64,000 nt of DNA from Microbacterium sp. CGR2 (GTDB taxonomy: Bacteria; Actinomycetota; Actinomycetes; Actinomycetales; Microbacteriaceae), in NCBI RefSeq assembly GCF_003626735.1, contig NZ_RBHX01000001.1, positions 496,001 through 560,000 of the forward strand. Reading direction: 5' to 3'. This document shows positions 41,831 through 51,589 of the stretch, piece by piece. The notes under the pieces were generated by a model. The model was not told the origin of the DNA and did no database searches. It worked only from the letters and a program-made list of their open reading frames with translations. Numbering within the stretch: position 1 is the stretch's first letter; every line of letters starts with the position of its first letter. A program made the translations under genes and the position numbers.

Positions 41831-43486
41831 TCAGCGTCCCGACACGTTGCCGAACACCTTCGCGATCGGTGCGAGCACGAGCGGCCGCGCCGCGACCCAC
41901 GCGATCGCCACCACGACCAGGGATGCGACGAACACCCAGAAGCCCGTCCAGGTGACAGCATCCTGCAACGCGTACATGTGGTTGAGGTTCCGCAGGAAGC
42001 CGGTCAGCATCACCAGCGCCACGTGGGCGATGATGAACGCCACGAAGTACAGCATGATCGGGAAGTGCAGGGCACGAGCCCACTCGACCGGATACGCCCT
42101 CGAGAGGCGCTCGGCCTTCTTCGGCCACAGGCCGGACATGCGGAAACCGGTGATCGCCGCCAGCGGTGCCGCGATGAAGACGGTGACGAAGTACGCGAGC
42201 TGCTGCAGGCTGTTGTAGTTGTTCCAGCCGTTCTCGTGCGGCCAGTCGAACGAGACGTACTGCAGTGCGGCGGACAGCGCGTTCGGGAACACCTCCCAGC
42301 TGGTCGGCACGATGCGCACCCAATGACCGGTCACGAACAGCAGCACCACGAAGGCCACGCCGTTCACCAGCCACAGGATGTCGAGCGCCTGATGGAACCA
42401 GAGGGTGAGGCTGATCTTGCCCTTCTGCTTTCCGCGGGGGGCCCAGAACACGGTCGGTCGCTTCTCGGTGCGCACCCGCAGCCCTGACCGGATGATCAGC
42501 ACGATCAGGAACATGTTGAAGAAGTGCGCCCAACCGACCCACGGCTCGAATCCCGGCTCGACCGAGATCGCCGGCTCGTACTCACCGGGGAATGCCGCGA
42601 GGAAGTCCTGCATGAACGGGACGCTCAGCAGCGTCCGGACGAACGCGATCGCGGCGGCGGCGATCAGACCGAGAGCAGCAGCTCCCACGAGGGCCGCGAT
42701 GGCCTGGGGCCACGTCGGTCGGCGGCGGTCGGATGCCGGGGCGGCGGTGTACCGGCGCGGTGCACGACCGTCCCACACGGTTCGCGTCCACGGCAGCGGC
42801 GTGTCGACGTCGGCGGCGGGTGCGTGCACCACGGCCGTCGTTCTCGGCTGAGTGGGGGCGGCAGCGGCGTCGGTTGCGGTGTCGGGTGCGGTGCCGGTTG
42901 CGGTGGTGGGTGCTGTTGCTGTCGCTGTTGCGGCATCGGTTGCGGTTGCGGTTGCGGTTGCGGTTGCGGTTGCGGTTGCGGTTGCCAGCAAACTTCCTGC
43001 GGGAGGCCAGGGCTCCCCACCCGGGACTCGGGGAAGTCCGCGGCGAGCCGACACCCGCGCCGACGACACCTCTGCCACCGAAGCCTGCGCGGTCGGGGCC
43101 TGCGCGGCAGGGGCCTGCGCCGCAGCCACCAGCACCTCCTCCGCGGCCACACGAGGGGCCGACGTCGCGGCGGCCGGAGTGGGACCGTCACCCCGGACTC
43201 CCGCATCCGCGGGGGGCCACGGCTCGCCGCCAGGAACGCGGGGCAGCCCGCGCCGCACACTCGTGGAACCTCCTCGGCCCGAGTTCGCCGGGGATGCCGG
43301 GGTCGCCGCAGCAGCGACCGATGCAGCATCCGTCGTTCCCGAAGCTACGGGGAGGGTGGCGGTGGTGGCGGTGGGGGCGGTGGCGGCGACGGAACCGTCT
43401 CCCAGGACGCCTTCCGCATCTGCGGGAGGCCAGGGCTCGCCACCGGGGACACGCGGGAGACCGCGCCTCAGCATCCGCGTCGCCAT
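41831..43486 (-). CDS. Cytochrome b/b6-like membrane protein with three [16 protein letters not shown] repeats
   Basis: A 551-residue protein. Residues 1-255 are an Ala/Thr/Pro-rich extension carrying [16 protein letters not shown] at 7-22, 78-93 and 148-163, the last followed by a Thr-Ala run. Residues 262-540 form a membrane domain with about six spans and candidate haem ligands H321, H365, H474 and H488, resembling di-haem cytochrome b subunits of formate dehydrogenase or hydrogenase. The repeats are identical in protein but differ at many synonymous bases, so the peptide is under selection. It lies 5 nt after etfA, suggesting a role in passing electrons between ETF and quinone. I know no function for the motif. 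Confidence 0.85.
   Translation of the reverse strand: MATRMLRRGLPRVPGGEPWPPADAEGVLGDGSVAATAPTATTATLPVASGTTDAASVAAAATPASPANSGRGGSTSVRRGLPRVPGGEPWPPADAGVRGDGPTPAAATSAPRVAAEEVLVAAAQAPAAQAPTAQASVAEVSSARVSARRGLPRVPGGEPWPPAGSLLATATATATATATATATDAATATATAPTTATGTAPDTATDAAAAPTQPRTTAVVHAPAADVDTPLPWTRTVWDGRAPRRYTAAPASDRRRPTWPQAIAALVGAAALGLIAAAAIAFVRTLLSVPFMQDFLAAFPGEYEPAISVEPGFEPWVGWAHFFNMFLIVLIIRSGLRVRTEKRPTVFWAPRGKQKGKISLTLWFHQALDILWLVNGVAFVVLLFVTGHWVRIVPTSWEVFPNALSAALQYVSFDWPHENGWNNYNSLQQLAYFVTVFIAAPLAAITGFRMSGLWPKKAERLSRAYPVEWARALHFPIMLYFVAFIIAHVALVMLTGFLRNLNHMYALQDAVTWTGFWVFVASLVVVAIAWVAARPLVLAPIAKVFGNVSGR
42938..42985. repeat. Hexanucleotide tract (GGTTGC)8 inside the cytochrome b gene
   Basis: Eight perfect units encode alternating Thr and Ala just after the third protein motif. 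Slippage keeps the frame and changes only linker length. Confidence 0.95.
42998..43468 (-). repeat. Three protein-level motif repeats in the cytochrome b extension
   Basis: The 48-nt segments at 43421-43468, 43208-43255 and 42998-43045 each encode [16 protein letters not shown] without amino acid change. The nucleotide copies differ at many third positions, so this is an old repeat kept by selection and not a recent duplication. Spacing is 71 and 70 residues. Confidence 0.92.
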
Positions 43487-43491
43487 CGCGG

Positions 43492-44463
43492 CTACTTCTT
43501 CCGCGCCTCGAGCGCCGCGATGATCTGCGGGACCACGGTGAACAGGTCGCCGACGATGCCGAAGTCGGCCACATCGAAGATCGGGGCTTCGCCGTCTTTG
43601 TTGATCGCGACGATGGTCTTCGACGTCTGCATGCCGGCGCGGTGCTGGATGGCCCCGGAGATTCCGAGAGCGACATACAGTTGCGGCGACACGGACACAC
43701 CGGTCTGCCCGACCTGATACGACTGCGGGACATACCCGGCATCGACGGCTGCGCGCGAGGCGCCGATGGCCGCACCGAGGGCATCGGCGAGCTGCTCGAC
43801 GAGCGCGAACTTCTCCTTCGATGCCAGACCGCGCCCGCCAGACACCACACGAGTCGCACCGCGGAGATCCGGGCGAGAGGACGCGACCTCGACGGTCTCC
43901 ACCGGTCCGGCGGTCGCCACGACGACGCCGGACGGCGTCACCGACAGCTGCTCGACCGTCGGTGACGCGACGGCTTCCGCTCGGGCGTCGACCGCTCCCT
44001 GGCGCACCGTCACCACGAGCGTGCCGAACGTCGCGGCGGCATCGACGAGATAGGACCCGCCGTAGACGGAATGGTGGGCCACGATGCCCTCATCGTCACG
44101 CGACACACCCACGGCATCGACAGCCAAGGCACTCTTCGTGCGCACGGCGAACCGTCCCGCCACGTCGCGCCCGGTGATGGAATTCGAGACGAGGACGGCA
44201 TCCGGCCGCAGCTTCTCGAAAGCCGCCTGGAGCGCGTCGACGATGGGGACGGTGAGTGCTCCGGCATCCGCCTCCGCGGTGAGCACGACGGATGCTCCGG
44301 CCGCTGCGGCCTGCGCGACGGCACTCTCGCCACCGCCCGCCACCAGCGCGACCGGGGTGCCGATGGTCGCGGCGGCGCCGATCAGGGCGGCGGTGCTGCT
44401 CGCCACCTCGCCGGAGGGGTCGAGGTCGATGAGCACCAGGATCGGGTTCTCGAGGGAGGTCAT
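43492..44463 (-). CDS. etfA: Electron transfer flavoprotein, alpha subunit
   Basis: Holds FAD and accepts electrons from acyl-CoA and other dehydrogenases. Length is 323 residues. The C-terminal FAD domain shows [38 protein letters not shown], then [29 protein letters not shown] and [20 protein letters not shown]. It lies 1 nt after etfB and 5 nt before the cytochrome b gene. The valine operon 4 kb away encodes an acyl-CoA dehydrogenase that would be a donor. Confidence 0.96.
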   Translation of the reverse strand: MTSLENPILVLIDLDPSGEVASSTAALIGAAATIGTPVALVAGGGESAVAQAAAAGASVVLTAEADAGALTVPIVDALQAAFEKLRPDAVLVSNSITGRDVAGRFAVRTKSALAVDAVGVSRDDEGIVAHHSVYGGSYLVDAAATFGTLVVTVRQGAVDARAEAVASPTVEQLSVTPSGVVVATAGPVETVEVASSRPDLRGATRVVSGGRGLASKEKFALVEQLADALGAAIGASRAAVDAGYVPQSYQVGQTGVSVSPQLYVALGISGAIQHRAGMQTSKTIVAINKDGEAPIFDVADFGIVGDLFTVVPQIIAALEARKK

Positions 44464-44464
44464 C

Positions 44465-45241
44465 TCACACCAGCCTGTTCTGCACGAGGTACTCGACGAG
44501 TTTCTCGGCGGCGTCGCCTTCGTCGGTCATCTTCACTCCGGCGGCCCGCGGGGGTTTCTCCGACACTGCGGTCATGATCGTCCGGGGTGCCGCGCCGGGG
44601 TCGGCCGACACGTCGAGATCGGCGAGGGAGAGCACCTCGAGCGGCTTCTTCTTCGCCGCCATGATGCCCTTGAAGTTCGGGAACCGCGCGTCGGGCAGCG
44701 CTTCGGTGATCGAGATCACCGCGGGAAGCGGAGCCGAGACCTGTTGTGCGCCGGCATCCGCGGCGCGCGTACCGGAGATGCCGTCCGCGGTGATCTGCAC
44801 GGCGGTGAGCGCCGTCGCCTGCGCGAAGCCGAGGTGCTCGGCGAGCATCGCGGGGATGACGCCGCCCGAGCCGTCCGTCGACAGGTTTCCGGTGATCACC
44901 AGGTCGGGTGCGCCACGTCGGATCGCGGCGGCCAGCACCTCTGCGGTGAGTCCGAGGTCGGCGCCGACCAGCTGCTCGTCCGCGATGTGCACGGCAGATC
45001 CGGCACCGATCGCGAGCGCGCGACGCACCGATGCCGTCGAGGTCTCCGGGGCCATCGAGAGGGCCACGACCTCGGTGCCCTCGTTCTTGTCGGCGAAGCT
45101 GAGGGCGACCTCGAGGGCGCGCTCCGTGATCTCGTCGAGCACCAGGTCTCCGGCCGCACGATCGGCAAGGCCTGTCTCGAGGCTCAGCTTGCGATCGCCA
45201 TAGGTGTCCGGCACCTCTTTGACCAGGACGAAGATCTTCAT
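44465..45241 (-). CDS. etfB: Electron transfer flavoprotein, beta subunit
   Basis: Partner of EtfA, binding AMP. Length is 258 residues. [13 protein letters not shown] at the N-terminus and the recognition-loop region ([32 protein letters not shown]) are diagnostic. It is the first gene of a four-gene operon ending in thiolase. The region 45242-45380 separates it from a divergent MarR gene, which may regulate it. Confidence 0.96.
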   Translation of the reverse strand: MKIFVLVKEVPDTYGDRKLSLETGLADRAAGDLVLDEITERALEVALSFADKNEGTEVVALSMAPETSTASVRRALAIGAGSAVHIADEQLVGADLGLTAEVLAAAIRRGAPDLVITGNLSTDGSGGVIPAMLAEHLGFAQATALTAVQITADGISGTRAADAGAQQVSAPLPAVISITEALPDARFPNFKGIMAAKKKPLEVLSLADLDVSADPGAAPRTIMTAVSEKPPRAAGVKMTDEGDAAEKLVEYLVQNRLV

Positions 45242-45380
45242 CGATTGCTCCTCACGACTGCTGCAATTCTAGACGGCGATACTGAGTTTCACAGCCACTG
45301 CGACTGAGGCCCAGGGCGATGTCGACGCCGGGGCGCGCGCCGCCGCCGGGTCTCGCCCCTGCCCCCGCTACCGTGGAGTC

Positions 45381-45917
45381 GTGGTCCGATCCCGCCCGCT
45401 CCCGATGGATCCGCTCGCCGAGGCGAAGCGGCAGTGGCTCGCGCACGGCTGGACGGACGCCGCCGACGGAATGGCCGTGGTCACGTCCGTGATGCGAGCC
45501 CAGCAGCTGCTGCTCGCCCGGGTCGACGCGACCCTCAAGCCGTTCTCCCTGAGCTTCGCCCGCTATGAGGTGCTGCGCCTGCTGGCGTTCAGCCGGGCGG
45601 GCAGCCTTCCCCTGTCGAGCGTGGTCGCTCGACTCCAGGTGCACGCGACGACCGTGACGAGCACAGCCGAGCGTCTCGTGCGCGACGGCCTCATCGTGCG
45701 CGAACCGCACCCGCACGACGGGCGCGCAGCGCTTCTCACCCTCACCGATGCCGGACGCGACCTCGTCGAGCAGGCGACGGAGACTCTGAACGCCGAGGTC
45801 TTCGCTGATCCGGGACTCAGCCGCGACGACGCCGCGGAACTCGTCGCGATCGTGGCACGGATGCGGAAGAACGCGGGTGACTTCACCGACCCGCGTCCCC
45901 AGCCCGAGGCGCTCTGA
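45381..45917 (+). CDS. MarR-family transcriptional regulator
   Basis: A 178-residue regulator with the winged helix SLPLSSVVARLQVHATTVTSTAERLVRDGLIVREPHPHDGRAALLTLTDAG. The DGR wing and long flanking helices are typical. The GTG at 45381 has GGAG close upstream; ATG 45405 is an alternative. It is divergent from the etf operon and followed after 1 nt by an SRPBCC gene. It probably regulates one or both; the ligand is unknown. Confidence 0.88.
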   Translation: MVRSRPLPMDPLAEAKRQWLAHGWTDAADGMAVVTSVMRAQQLLLARVDATLKPFSLSFARYEVLRLLAFSRAGSLPLSSVVARLQVHATTVTSTAERLVRDGLIVREPHPHDGRAALLTLTDAGRDLVEQATETLNAEVFADPGLSRDDAAELVAIVARMRKNAGDFTDPRPQPEAL

Positions 45918-45918
45918 G

Positions 45919-46389
45919 GTGGCACAGTTCATCCTCGAGACGATCGTCGCTGCGCCGCCGGAAGACGTGTTCGCCGCATCGCTCGACCCCGAACTGCACC
46001 TGCGGACGATGGCCCGGTACGGCGAGACCATGGTGGAAGCGCCCGCCGGTGGCGCTTTCGCCGAGGGCTCGACCGTGACATGGCAGGCACGACACTTCGG
46101 CATCCGGTTCCACCTTCGCTCGGTGGTGTTCGACATCGATCCGCCGCGGGCGTTCTCCGACCGGCAGATCGCAGGGCCGTTCGGCGCATTCCTGCACGAG
46201 CATGCGTTCACAGAGCATCCGGTCGGTACGGTGATGCGCGACACCGTCACCTTCCGGTCGCCTCTGGGACTCATCGGGCGGATCGTCGACGCCCTGGTGA
46301 TGCGCGCATACCTGGGGCGCCTCATCGCGGAACACAATGCGGTGCTCGCCGCCGAGGTCGAGGGCCGCGGGCGTACCCTGTCGGGATGA
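45919..46389 (+). CDS. SRPBCC-family ligand-binding protein
   Basis: A 156-residue single START/Bet v 1-like domain (AQFILETIVAAPPEDVFAASLDPELHLRTM to the C-terminal helix IGRIVDALVMRAYLGRLIAEHN). Such proteins bind hydrophobic ligands or act as cyclases. The GTG at 45919 follows the MarR stop by 1 nt and the gene overlaps the next by 4 nt, so all three are cotranscribed. No catalytic assignment is possible. Confidence 0.82.
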   Translation: MAQFILETIVAAPPEDVFAASLDPELHLRTMARYGETMVEAPAGGAFAEGSTVTWQARHFGIRFHLRSVVFDIDPPRAFSDRQIAGPFGAFLHEHAFTEHPVGTVMRDTVTFRSPLGLIGRIVDALVMRAYLGRLIAEHNAVLAAEVEGRGRTLSG

Positions 46390-46832
46390 GTGAACTGCGC
46401 CTGCACACCGTCCTGGTCGGCCGCGGCCCGGGAGCGGCGATCCTGCTCAGTGACGAGCAGGTCGCGTCCCTCGGCGCCGGCAAGTCCTTCCCTGTCGTCG
46501 TCACCATCGCCGGACGCACCGCCCGCCTGCGGCTCGCACGCATGAGTGGCGAGAACATGATCGGCTTCAGCAAAGCGATCCGCACCGATCTGGACGTCGA
46601 GATCGATCACGAGGTCGACGCCGTGATCCGGGTGGACTCCGCCGAACGCACCGTCGACGAGCCGGAACAGCTCGCCGCGGCGCTCAATGCCGAGCCCGCA
46701 TTGCGCGCCGCTTTCGACGCCCTGTCGTACACGGCGCGCAAGGAGCACGCGCGCAGCATTGCCGACGCGAAACAGGAGGCGACCCGCGAGCGCCGCATCG
46801 CGAAGATCGTGGAAGGCCTCCGCGGCACGTAG
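46386..46832 (+). CDS. YdeI/OmpD-associated-family protein with DUF1905-like domain
   Basis: A 148-residue protein. The N-terminal half (LVGRGPGAAILLSDEQVASLGAGKSFPVVVTIAGRT) resembles DUF1905 and the C-terminal half (ALRAAFDALSYTARKEHARSIADAKQEATRERRIAKIVEGLR) the OmdA/YdeI helical tail. The family has no well-defined biochemistry. The ATG overlaps the SRPBCC stop by 4 nt. It is the last gene of the MarR-SRPBCC trio. Confidence 0.83.
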   Translation: MSELRLHTVLVGRGPGAAILLSDEQVASLGAGKSFPVVVTIAGRTARLRLARMSGENMIGFSKAIRTDLDVEIDHEVDAVIRVDSAERTVDEPEQLAAALNAEPALRAAFDALSYTARKEHARSIADAKQEATRERRIAKIVEGLRGT

Positions 46833-46859
46833 CTCACGCGACCTCATCGGACCGTGACC

Positions 46860-47636
46860 TCATCGGTTGACGAACTTCGGTGGCCGCTTCTCGCGGAAGG
46901 CCGACATCCCCTCTTTCTGGTCCGCTGTGTCGAAGAGGGCGGCGAACGCCTTCTTCTCGTGCGCGAGACCGTCGGACAGGGTCGTCTCCATCGCGGCATC
47001 CAGTGCGGCCTTGGCGGCGTAGACCGACGGCAGCGACCTCGACGCGATGGTCTCGGCGAGCTTCTCGGTCTCGGCGAGCAGGTCGGATGCCGGCACCACC
47101 CGCGACACCAGGCCGGAGCGCTCGGCTTCTTCGGCGCCCATGAACCTGCCCGAGAGCACGAGCTCTGCCGCCTTGTAGTAGCCGACGGCGCGGATGAGTC
47201 GCTGCGTGCCGCCCATCCCCGGAATGACGCCGAGGTTGATCTCGGGCTGCCCGAACTTCGCCGTATCGGACGCGAGGATGATGTCGCACATCATGGCGAG
47301 TTCACAGCCGCCGCCGAGGGCGAAGCCGGACACGGCGGCGATCACCGGGGTGCGCACAGCGGCGAAGTCGCTCCAGACACCGAAGTGGTCGGTCTCGAGC
47401 ATCCGGGCTGCCGACATGCCCTCCATCTCCTTGATGTCGGCGCCGGCGGCGAACGCCTTCTCTGAGCCGGTCACCACGATGGCGCCGACGCCGTCGTCGC
47501 GGTCGAAGGCGAGGGCTGCGGCCGTGACCTCTTCGGCGAGCCGGCCGTTCAAGGCATTGAGAGCCTCCGGACGATTCAGCGTGATCCAGCCGACTCGTCC
47601 GCGCTGTTCGACCAGGATCGTCTCATACTCGGTCAT
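46860..47636 (-). CDS. Enoyl-CoA hydratase
   Basis: A 258-residue crotonase. The oxyanion segment [14 protein letters not shown] and the catalytic glutamates in [13 protein letters not shown] and [14 protein letters not shown] are all present, so it is a true hydratase rather than a hydrolase. As the last gene of the mmsA-acyl-CoA dehydrogenase-mmsB operon it should hydrate methacrylyl-CoA in valine breakdown. It begins 37 nt after mmsB. Confidence 0.93.
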   Translation of the reverse strand: MTEYETILVEQRGRVGWITLNRPEALNALNGRLAEEVTAAALAFDRDDGVGAIVVTGSEKAFAAGADIKEMEGMSAARMLETDHFGVWSDFAAVRTPVIAAVSGFALGGGCELAMMCDIILASDTAKFGQPEINLGVIPGMGGTQRLIRAVGYYKAAELVLSGRFMGAEEAERSGLVSRVVPASDLLAETEKLAETIASRSLPSVYAAKAALDAAMETTLSDGLAHEKKAFAALFDTADQKEGMSAFREKRPPKFVNR

Positions 47637-47668
47637 ATCGCCCTCTCCGTCGTGGTGGTGTTCAGTAT

Positions 47669-47686
47669 CTCGCTCAACGACCGGGG
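47669..47686. repeat. Partial copy of a dispersed repeat at the mmsB 3' end
   Basis: CTCGCTCAACGACCGGGG is identical to 57592-57609 inside galM. It supplies the mmsB stop codon and last few residues. Confidence 0.7.
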
Positions 47687-48576
47687 CCAGACGCTCTGCC
47701 GTCGCGGATATCCGTGATGATGCCCGAGAAATCCCGACCGGCGCCGTCGCCCGCGGCGAAGGATGCGTAGATCTGCTGGGCCAGCCGCCCCATCTGCGCG
47801 TCCGTCGAGGTCTGCTCGATCGCCTGCAGCGCGAGACCGAGATCCTTCGCCATCAGCGCCCCGGCGAATCCCGGCTGGTAGTCGCGATTCGCGGGACTGG
47901 TCGGCACCGGACCCGGAACGGGGCAGTTCGTGGTGATCGACCAGCATTGCCCGGAGGCCTGGGACACGACATCGAACAGCGCCTGGTGTTCGAGCCCGAG
48001 GCGCTCCCCCAGCACGAACGCCTCAGCGACGGCGATCTGCGAAACCGCGAGGATCATGTTGTTGCACACCTTGGCCGCCTGACCGAGCCCCGGGCCCCCG
48101 CAGTGCACGATGCGCGTGCCCATCACCTCGAGCAGCGGGAGAGCGGCGGCGAAGTCGTCGTCCGAGCCCCCGACCATGAAGGCGAGAGTGCCCTTCTCGG
48201 CGCCGACGACCCCGCCAGACACCGGGGCATCGATGTTGCGGTGCCCGGCGGCGAGCGCGAGAGCGTGAGCGGCTCTGGCCTCGTCGACGGCGATCGTGGA
48301 CGACTCGATGAACAGGGTCCCTGGCTGCGCGGCGGCGAGCAGTTCCGTCCGGTAGGCCTCGATCACATGCTTACCCGCCGGGAACATCGTGATGACGACG
48401 TCCGCGTCGGCGACGGCATCCACCCCGCTCGCTGCCACGGGGATACCGGCAGCCTGCGCAGCCTCGACGGCCGCGGGCACGAGGTCGAAACCGTGAACCT
48501 CGTGCCCCGCGGCGACGAGGTTCTTCGCCATCGGCAGGCCCATGTGACCGAGCCCGAGGAAGGCTACGCGTGTCAT
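47674..48576 (-). CDS. mmsB: 3-Hydroxyisobutyrate dehydrogenase
   Basis: NAD-dependent oxidation of 3-hydroxyisobutyrate to methylmalonate semialdehyde. Length is 300 residues. [15 protein letters not shown] is the cofactor motif, [16 protein letters not shown] the substrate motif and [22 protein letters not shown] contains the catalytic lysine. The ATG overlaps the acyl-CoA dehydrogenase stop by 4 nt. The last codons and stop lie within an 18-nt sequence that also occurs in galM (57592-57609). Confidence 0.94.
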   Translation of the reverse strand: MTRVAFLGLGHMGLPMAKNLVAAGHEVHGFDLVPAAVEAAQAAGIPVAASGVDAVADADVVITMFPAGKHVIEAYRTELLAAAQPGTLFIESSTIAVDEARAAHALALAAGHRNIDAPVSGGVVGAEKGTLAFMVGGSDDDFAAALPLLEVMGTRIVHCGGPGLGQAAKVCNNMILAVSQIAVAEAFVLGERLGLEHQALFDVVSQASGQCWSITTNCPVPGPVPTSPANRDYQPGFAGALMAKDLGLALQAIEQTSTDAQMGRLAQQIYASFAAGDGAGRDFSGIITDIRDGRASGPGR

Positions 48577-49766
48577 GACGCACTCCGCATCGACGACGAT
48601 CCGGCGGGACGGAGCATTTCGCGCCCGACGATCAACCGCATGATCTCGTTGGTCCCCTCGAGGATCTGGTGCACTCGAAGATCGCGGACGACCCGCTCGA
48701 TGCCGTAGTCCTGCAGGTACCCGTAGCCGCCGTGCAGCTGGAGCGCGCGATTCGCGACGTCGAAGCCGGCATCGGTGGCGAAGCGTTTGGCCATGGCGCA
48801 GCGCATCGTCGCGTCTGGCGCCTGCTCGTCGACGGCCTGCGCACCGTCGCGCACCATCAGGCGCGCGGCCTGCAGGTCGGTGCGCATGTCCGCGATGGCG
48901 AACAGGATCGACTGCTTCTCGGCGAGCGGCTCCCCGAAGGCGACCCGTTCGTGCACGTACTGCACCGCCCGGTCGAGTGCCCACTGCGCCCCACCGAGGG
49001 AGCAGGCGGCGATGTTGAGCCGGCCGCCGTTGAGCGCGGACATCGCGATCGCGAACCCCCGACCCTGGTCACCCAGGAGAGCGGATGCCGGAACCCGCAC
49101 TCCGTCGAGGATGACCTGCCGGGTGGGTTGCGCGTGCCAGCCCATCTTCTTCTCGGGGGCGCCGAAACTGAGCCCGTCGGCGTCGCCGGGGACGAGGAAC
49201 GCGCTGATCCCTCGCGCACCGCTGCCGTGTTCTCCGGTCCGCGCCATCACGACGTAGACGGCGGCCTCGCCTGCCCCGGAGATGAACTGCTTGACCCCGG
49301 TGAGCACGTAATCGTCGCCGTCGCGGACCGCGCTGGTGGCGATGTTCGCCGCATCCGATCCGGCACCCGGTTCCGTGAGGCAGTACCCGCCGAACTCCTG
49401 CATCGCCGTCAGCGGAGGAAGCCATGTTCCGCGCTGCTCGTCGTCGCCGTAGGTGTCGATCATCCAGACGACCATGTTGTGGATGGAGATGTATGCGGCG
49501 ACGGCGGTGTCCCCCTTCGCCAACTCTTCGAAGATCGCGACGGTGTCGCTGCGACTGAGGCCGCTGCCGCCGAACTCCTCGCGCACGTATATACCGCCGA
49601 GGCCGAGTTCGCCGCCGCGATTGAGGGATTCGCGGGGAAACAGGTGCTTCTCGTCGCGCTCAGCGGCGTACGGGGCCAGTTCGGTCTCGGCGAACTCGCG
49701 GACGGCGTCGAGAATGGCTTCCCGCTCTTCGGCGGTGGTGGTGGTGGTGACGCTGGTGATTGTCAT
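48573..49766 (-). CDS. Acyl-CoA dehydrogenase, isobutyryl-CoA dehydrogenase type
   Basis: FAD enzyme of 397 residues, donating electrons to ETF. CLTEPGAGSDAANIATSA, the substrate-binding loop region and LQLHGGYGYLQDYGIERVVRDLRVHQILEGTNEIMR are characteristic; the catalytic glutamate is that of the EGTNEI segment. Its operon partners are those of valine breakdown, so isobutyryl-CoA is the likely substrate. The ATG at 49766 begins a Thr-rich tail; ACACGGAAATGAC upstream is a weak ribosome-binding site. Confidence 0.92.
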   Translation of the reverse strand: MTITSVTTTTTAEEREAILDAVREFAETELAPYAAERDEKHLFPRESLNRGGELGLGGIYVREEFGGSGLSRSDTVAIFEELAKGDTAVAAYISIHNMVVWMIDTYGDDEQRGTWLPPLTAMQEFGGYCLTEPGAGSDAANIATSAVRDGDDYVLTGVKQFISGAGEAAVYVVMARTGEHGSGARGISAFLVPGDADGLSFGAPEKKMGWHAQPTRQVILDGVRVPASALLGDQGRGFAIAMSALNGGRLNIAACSLGGAQWALDRAVQYVHERVAFGEPLAEKQSILFAIADMRTDLQAARLMVRDGAQAVDEQAPDATMRCAMAKRFATDAGFDVANRALQLHGGYGYLQDYGIERVVRDLRVHQILEGTNEIMRLIVGREMLRPAGSSSMRSAS

Positions 49767-49806
49767 TTCCGTGTCCTGGTTCGTGGGGATCAGCGCATCG
49801 TGAGGA

Positions 49807-51327
49807 TCAGTGCATGGTGGGGATGACGAAGCTGGCGCCAGCCGAGGGGCCCTGCGACTCTCGGAGCGAGCTGGACGGCCACCGGCTCGTGACCGTCTTG
49901 GTCTTCGTGTAGAACCGGAAGGCGTCTGCGCCGTGCTGATTGAGGTCGCCGAATCCGCTGCGTTTCCAGCCCCCGAACGTGTAGTACGCGATCGGCACCG
50001 GAATGGGGACGTTGACGCCGACCATGCCGACCTCGACCCGGGCCACGAAGTCGCGGGCCGCATCCCCGTCGCGGGTGAAGATGGCGACGCCGTTGCCGTA
50101 TTCGTGCTCGGATGCCATCCGGAGCGCTTCTTCGTAGTCGGCGGCGCGCGCGATCACCAGAACCGGACCGAAGATCTCCTCTCGGTAGATCGCCATGTCG
50201 GTGGTGACGTGGTCGAACAGCGTCGGGCCGAGGTAGAAGCCCTCCTCATAGCCGTCGACGCGGAAGCCCCGCCCGTCGGCGAGGAGGGTTGCTCCCTCGT
50301 CGATCCCCTGCTGGATGTAGCCCTCGACGCGCTCGACGGCCGCGCGGGTGACGAGCGGCCCGTAGTCGACGTCGGCGGACAGCGAGGGACCGATCCGCAG
50401 CTGCGCGACCCGCTCCACCAGCTTCGCCGCCAGCGCGTCGGCGGTCTCCTGCCCGACGGGGACGGCGACCGAGATCGCCATGCACCGCTCGCCTGCCGAA
50501 CCGTAGCCCGCGCCGATGAGAGCGTCGGCGACCTGGTCGAGGTCGGCATCCGGCATCACGATCATGTGGTTCTTGGCCCCGCCGAAGCACTGGGCACGCT
50601 TGCCGTTCGCTGCGGCCGTGGAGTAGATGTATTCGGCGATCGGCGTCGAACCGACGAACCCGATGGCCCGGATGCGGTCGTCGGCCAGCAGCGCGTCGAC
50701 GGCCTCCTTGTCGCCGTGCACGACGTTGAGCACGCCGGCGGGGAGCCCCGCCTCGAGGAACAGCTCAGCCAGGCGGACCGGCACGGAGGGATCGCGTTCG
50801 CTCGGCTTGAGGACGACCGCGTTGCCTGCGGCGAGGGCGGGACCCGCTTTCCACAACGGGATCATCGCCGGGAAGTTGAATGGCGTGATCGCCGCGACGA
50901 CCCCGAGCGGCTGACGCATCGAGTACACGTCGATCCCGGCACCGGCTCCCGTCGAGTACTCCCCTTTGAGGAGATGCGGCGCTCCCGCCGCGAACTCGAT
51001 CACCTCGAGGCCGCGCTGGATGTCACCCTTCGCGTCGTCCACGGTCTTGCCGTGCTCGCGGGACAGCAGCTCAGCGAGAGGCGTCATCTCCCGCTGCACC
51101 AGGTCGAGGAAACGAAGCAGAACCCTGGCCCGCTTCTGCGGGTTCGTCGCGGCCCATGCGACCTGGGCTGCTTCGGCGTTCGAGATCACGTTCTTGACCT
51201 CTTCGGCCGAGGCGAGCGGCACCACCGCCTGCACGGCGCCGGTGCTGGGATCGAACACGTCTGCGAAGCGACCCGAGTCAGGAGTGAGGTGCGAACCGCC
51301 CACGAAGTGCGGGATTGTGCGTGTCAT
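49807..51327 (-). CDS. mmsA: Methylmalonate-semialdehyde dehydrogenase (CoA-acylating)
   Basis: Converts methylmalonate semialdehyde to propionyl-CoA and CO2 with NAD and CoA. Length is 506 residues. TPFNFPAMIPLWKAGPALAAGN and the catalytic cysteine in GSAGERCMAISVAVPVG are specific to this ALDH subfamily, as is the C-terminal PIPVPIAYYTFGGWKRSGFGD. AAGGGACATCACACA precedes the ATG. It is first in the four-gene valine operon, preceded by a dyad at 51388-51409. Confidence 0.95.
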   Translation of the reverse strand: MTRTIPHFVGGSHLTPDSGRFADVFDPSTGAVQAVVPLASAEEVKNVISNAEAAQVAWAATNPQKRARVLLRFLDLVQREMTPLAELLSREHGKTVDDAKGDIQRGLEVIEFAAGAPHLLKGEYSTGAGAGIDVYSMRQPLGVVAAITPFNFPAMIPLWKAGPALAAGNAVVLKPSERDPSVPVRLAELFLEAGLPAGVLNVVHGDKEAVDALLADDRIRAIGFVGSTPIAEYIYSTAAANGKRAQCFGGAKNHMIVMPDADLDQVADALIGAGYGSAGERCMAISVAVPVGQETADALAAKLVERVAQLRIGPSLSADVDYGPLVTRAAVERVEGYIQQGIDEGATLLADGRGFRVDGYEEGFYLGPTLFDHVTTDMAIYREEIFGPVLVIARAADYEEALRMASEHEYGNGVAIFTRDGDAARDFVARVEVGMVGVNVPIPVPIAYYTFGGWKRSGFGDLNQHGADAFRFYTKTKTVTSRWPSSSLRESQGPSAGASFVIPTMH

Positions 51328-51387
51328 TGTGTGATGTCCCTTCGTACCGTCGTTGGCACAGTGGAAGTCTACTCCGGGATCCGAATA

Positions 51388-51409
51388 TTTACTAGGACGC
51401 CCTTCTAAA
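51388..51409. promoter_or_regulatory. Dyad operator upstream of mmsA
   Basis: TTTACTAGGAC pairs imperfectly (8 of 11) with the inverse of its right half ending in TTCTAAA. It overlaps AT-rich -10-like sequence on the minus strand. The form suits a TetR-type repressor of acyl-CoA metabolism; no such gene is in the window. Confidence 0.45.
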
Positions 51410-51589
51410 TCACGTGCGCCGACGTTCATCGCCGCCTCCGAGATGTTTGCGCCGCGTTCACCACCCGTCTATGTCGGCCGATTAGAACTGCATATGCGCG
51501 GACAGAGACTCAGACCGGATCGGGGCAGTCACAGCATCCGCGCCACGGTGAGCATCTCTTTGCTCCCGTTGCGGTGACAACACCGCGAG

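Noticed and set aside
51495..51577. 27-codon frame ending just before the orphan terminator
   Set aside because: No ribosome-binding site, no recognisable leader-peptide pattern, and it does not precede a biosynthetic gene. Kept only as part of the intergenic description.
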